This document shows positions 63,827 to 64,000 of a stretch of DNA of 64,000 bases, piece by piece; position 1 is the stretch's first letter; every line of letters starts with the position of its first letter. This DNA is from Stutzerimonas stutzeri RCH2 (GTDB taxonomy: Bacteria; Pseudomonadota; Gammaproteobacteria; Pseudomonadales; Pseudomonadaceae), in contig NC_019936.1 in assembly GCF_000327065.1 (NCBI RefSeq), forward strand, positions 2,683,001 to 2,747,000. Reading direction: 5' to 3'. Below the pieces are notes generated by a model. The model had not been told where the DNA came from. It was given only the letters and a program-made list of their open reading frames with translations, and did no database searches. The translations under genes and the position numbers were made by a program.

Positions 63827-64000
63827 CGCGGCGTCCCGAACGAATGCGTCGCCAGAGCAGCAGCGATGCGGGCGACATGCGCGCCTTGGTAACGCGCGCC
63901 CTCCAGCTCGTTCTCGCTCGGCTGCCGATCACCGCCACTGCCGTCGTCGGAGAGCGTCGAAGCGCCGTAGGGCGATCCGCCGGTCACCGCATCCATGCGC
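63823..64000 (-). CDS. wrbA: NAD(P)H:quinone oxidoreductase WrbA (partial, N-terminus outside window)
   Basis: The last 58 codons are present. They read through [37 protein letters not shown] and [11 protein letters not shown] to a stop. These are the C-terminal hallmarks of WrbA, an FMN-dependent quinone reductase. The start lies beyond position 64000. The end overlaps the MFS transporter start. Confidence 0.9.
   Translation of the reverse strand, partial: RMDAVTGGSPYGASTLSDDGSGGDRQPSENELEGARYQGAHVARIAAALATHSFGTPR

Overview
The window is high-GC, densely packed chromosomal DNA from a gammaproteobacterium of the Pseudomonas family. It most resembles the Pseudomonas stutzeri group (Stutzerimonas). 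The reasons are the order rlmM-acnA-aer-cco-cco-ccoGHIS-hemN-anr-apt-recR-ybaB-dnaX, which parallels P. aeruginosa, and a first cbb3 operon without ccoQ followed by a second with ccoQ, as described for P. stutzeri. This is inference from gene content. I see no rRNA, tRNA, CRISPR array, insertion sequence or prophage. Most of the window reads as core genome.

Layout. 1-7.5 kb: ligA (cut by the left edge), zipA, smc and moaA, all on the minus strand. 7.6-14.4 kb: a Kv-type ion channel, a HemJ/CopD-like membrane protein, a DUF2231 membrane protein, and an aa3-type cytochrome oxidase operon (subunit II with a fused cytochrome c, a fused subunit I+III, a small membrane protein and CtaG). 14.4-21.4 kb: tusA, rlmM, acnA, aer and an alpha/beta hydrolase. 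21.4-33.6 kb: two tandem cbb3 oxidase operons (ccoNOP and ccoNOQP), the assembly operon ccoGHIS, and a SafE-like copper/sulfite exporter. 33.6-38.1 kb: nadE, hemN, anr, apt and a SCO1/SenC protein. 38.1-41.5 kb: a four-gene ABC importer operon behind a perfect 16-bp inverted repeat that encloses a TATAAT. 41.5-45.9 kb: recR, ybaB, dnaX, pdxB. 45.9-55.7 kb: a MATE exporter, a cyclic-nucleotide-binding/rhodanese fusion, a PLP deaminase/desulfhydrase, a coiled-coil protein of unknown function, an NTF2-like protein, fadH, and a membrane-anchored C-N hydrolase overlapping an AraC-type regulator. 55.7-64 kb: a 28-codon small ORF, the cyanide-insensitive bd oxidase operon (cioA-cioB-DUF2474), a protealysin-like M4 protease with its emfourin-type inhibitor, a PAS-GGDEF-EAL protein, an MFS transporter, and the end of wrbA (cut by the right edge).

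The main theme is terminal respiration and its oxygen control. Four quinol/cytochrome c oxidase operons (one aa3, two cbb3, one bd/CIO) lie within 50 kb, with copper and heme supply (CcoI, SafE-like, SCO, HemN), the oxygen sensor Anr and the aerotaxis receptor Aer. Good Anr boxes (TTGAT-N4-GTCAA) lie before the first cbb3 operon and hemN but not before the second cbb3 operon. This predicts one low-oxygen-induced and one housekeeping cbb3 enzyme.

I do not see a clearly new defence or mobile system. The most interesting leads are the fused aa3 oxidase with Gln in place of the K-channel lysine, the palindrome-controlled ABC operon, the gene-conversion tracts between the two cbb3 operons, the intercistronic RNA hairpins of the cco region, the protease/inhibitor pair and the 28-codon ORF.
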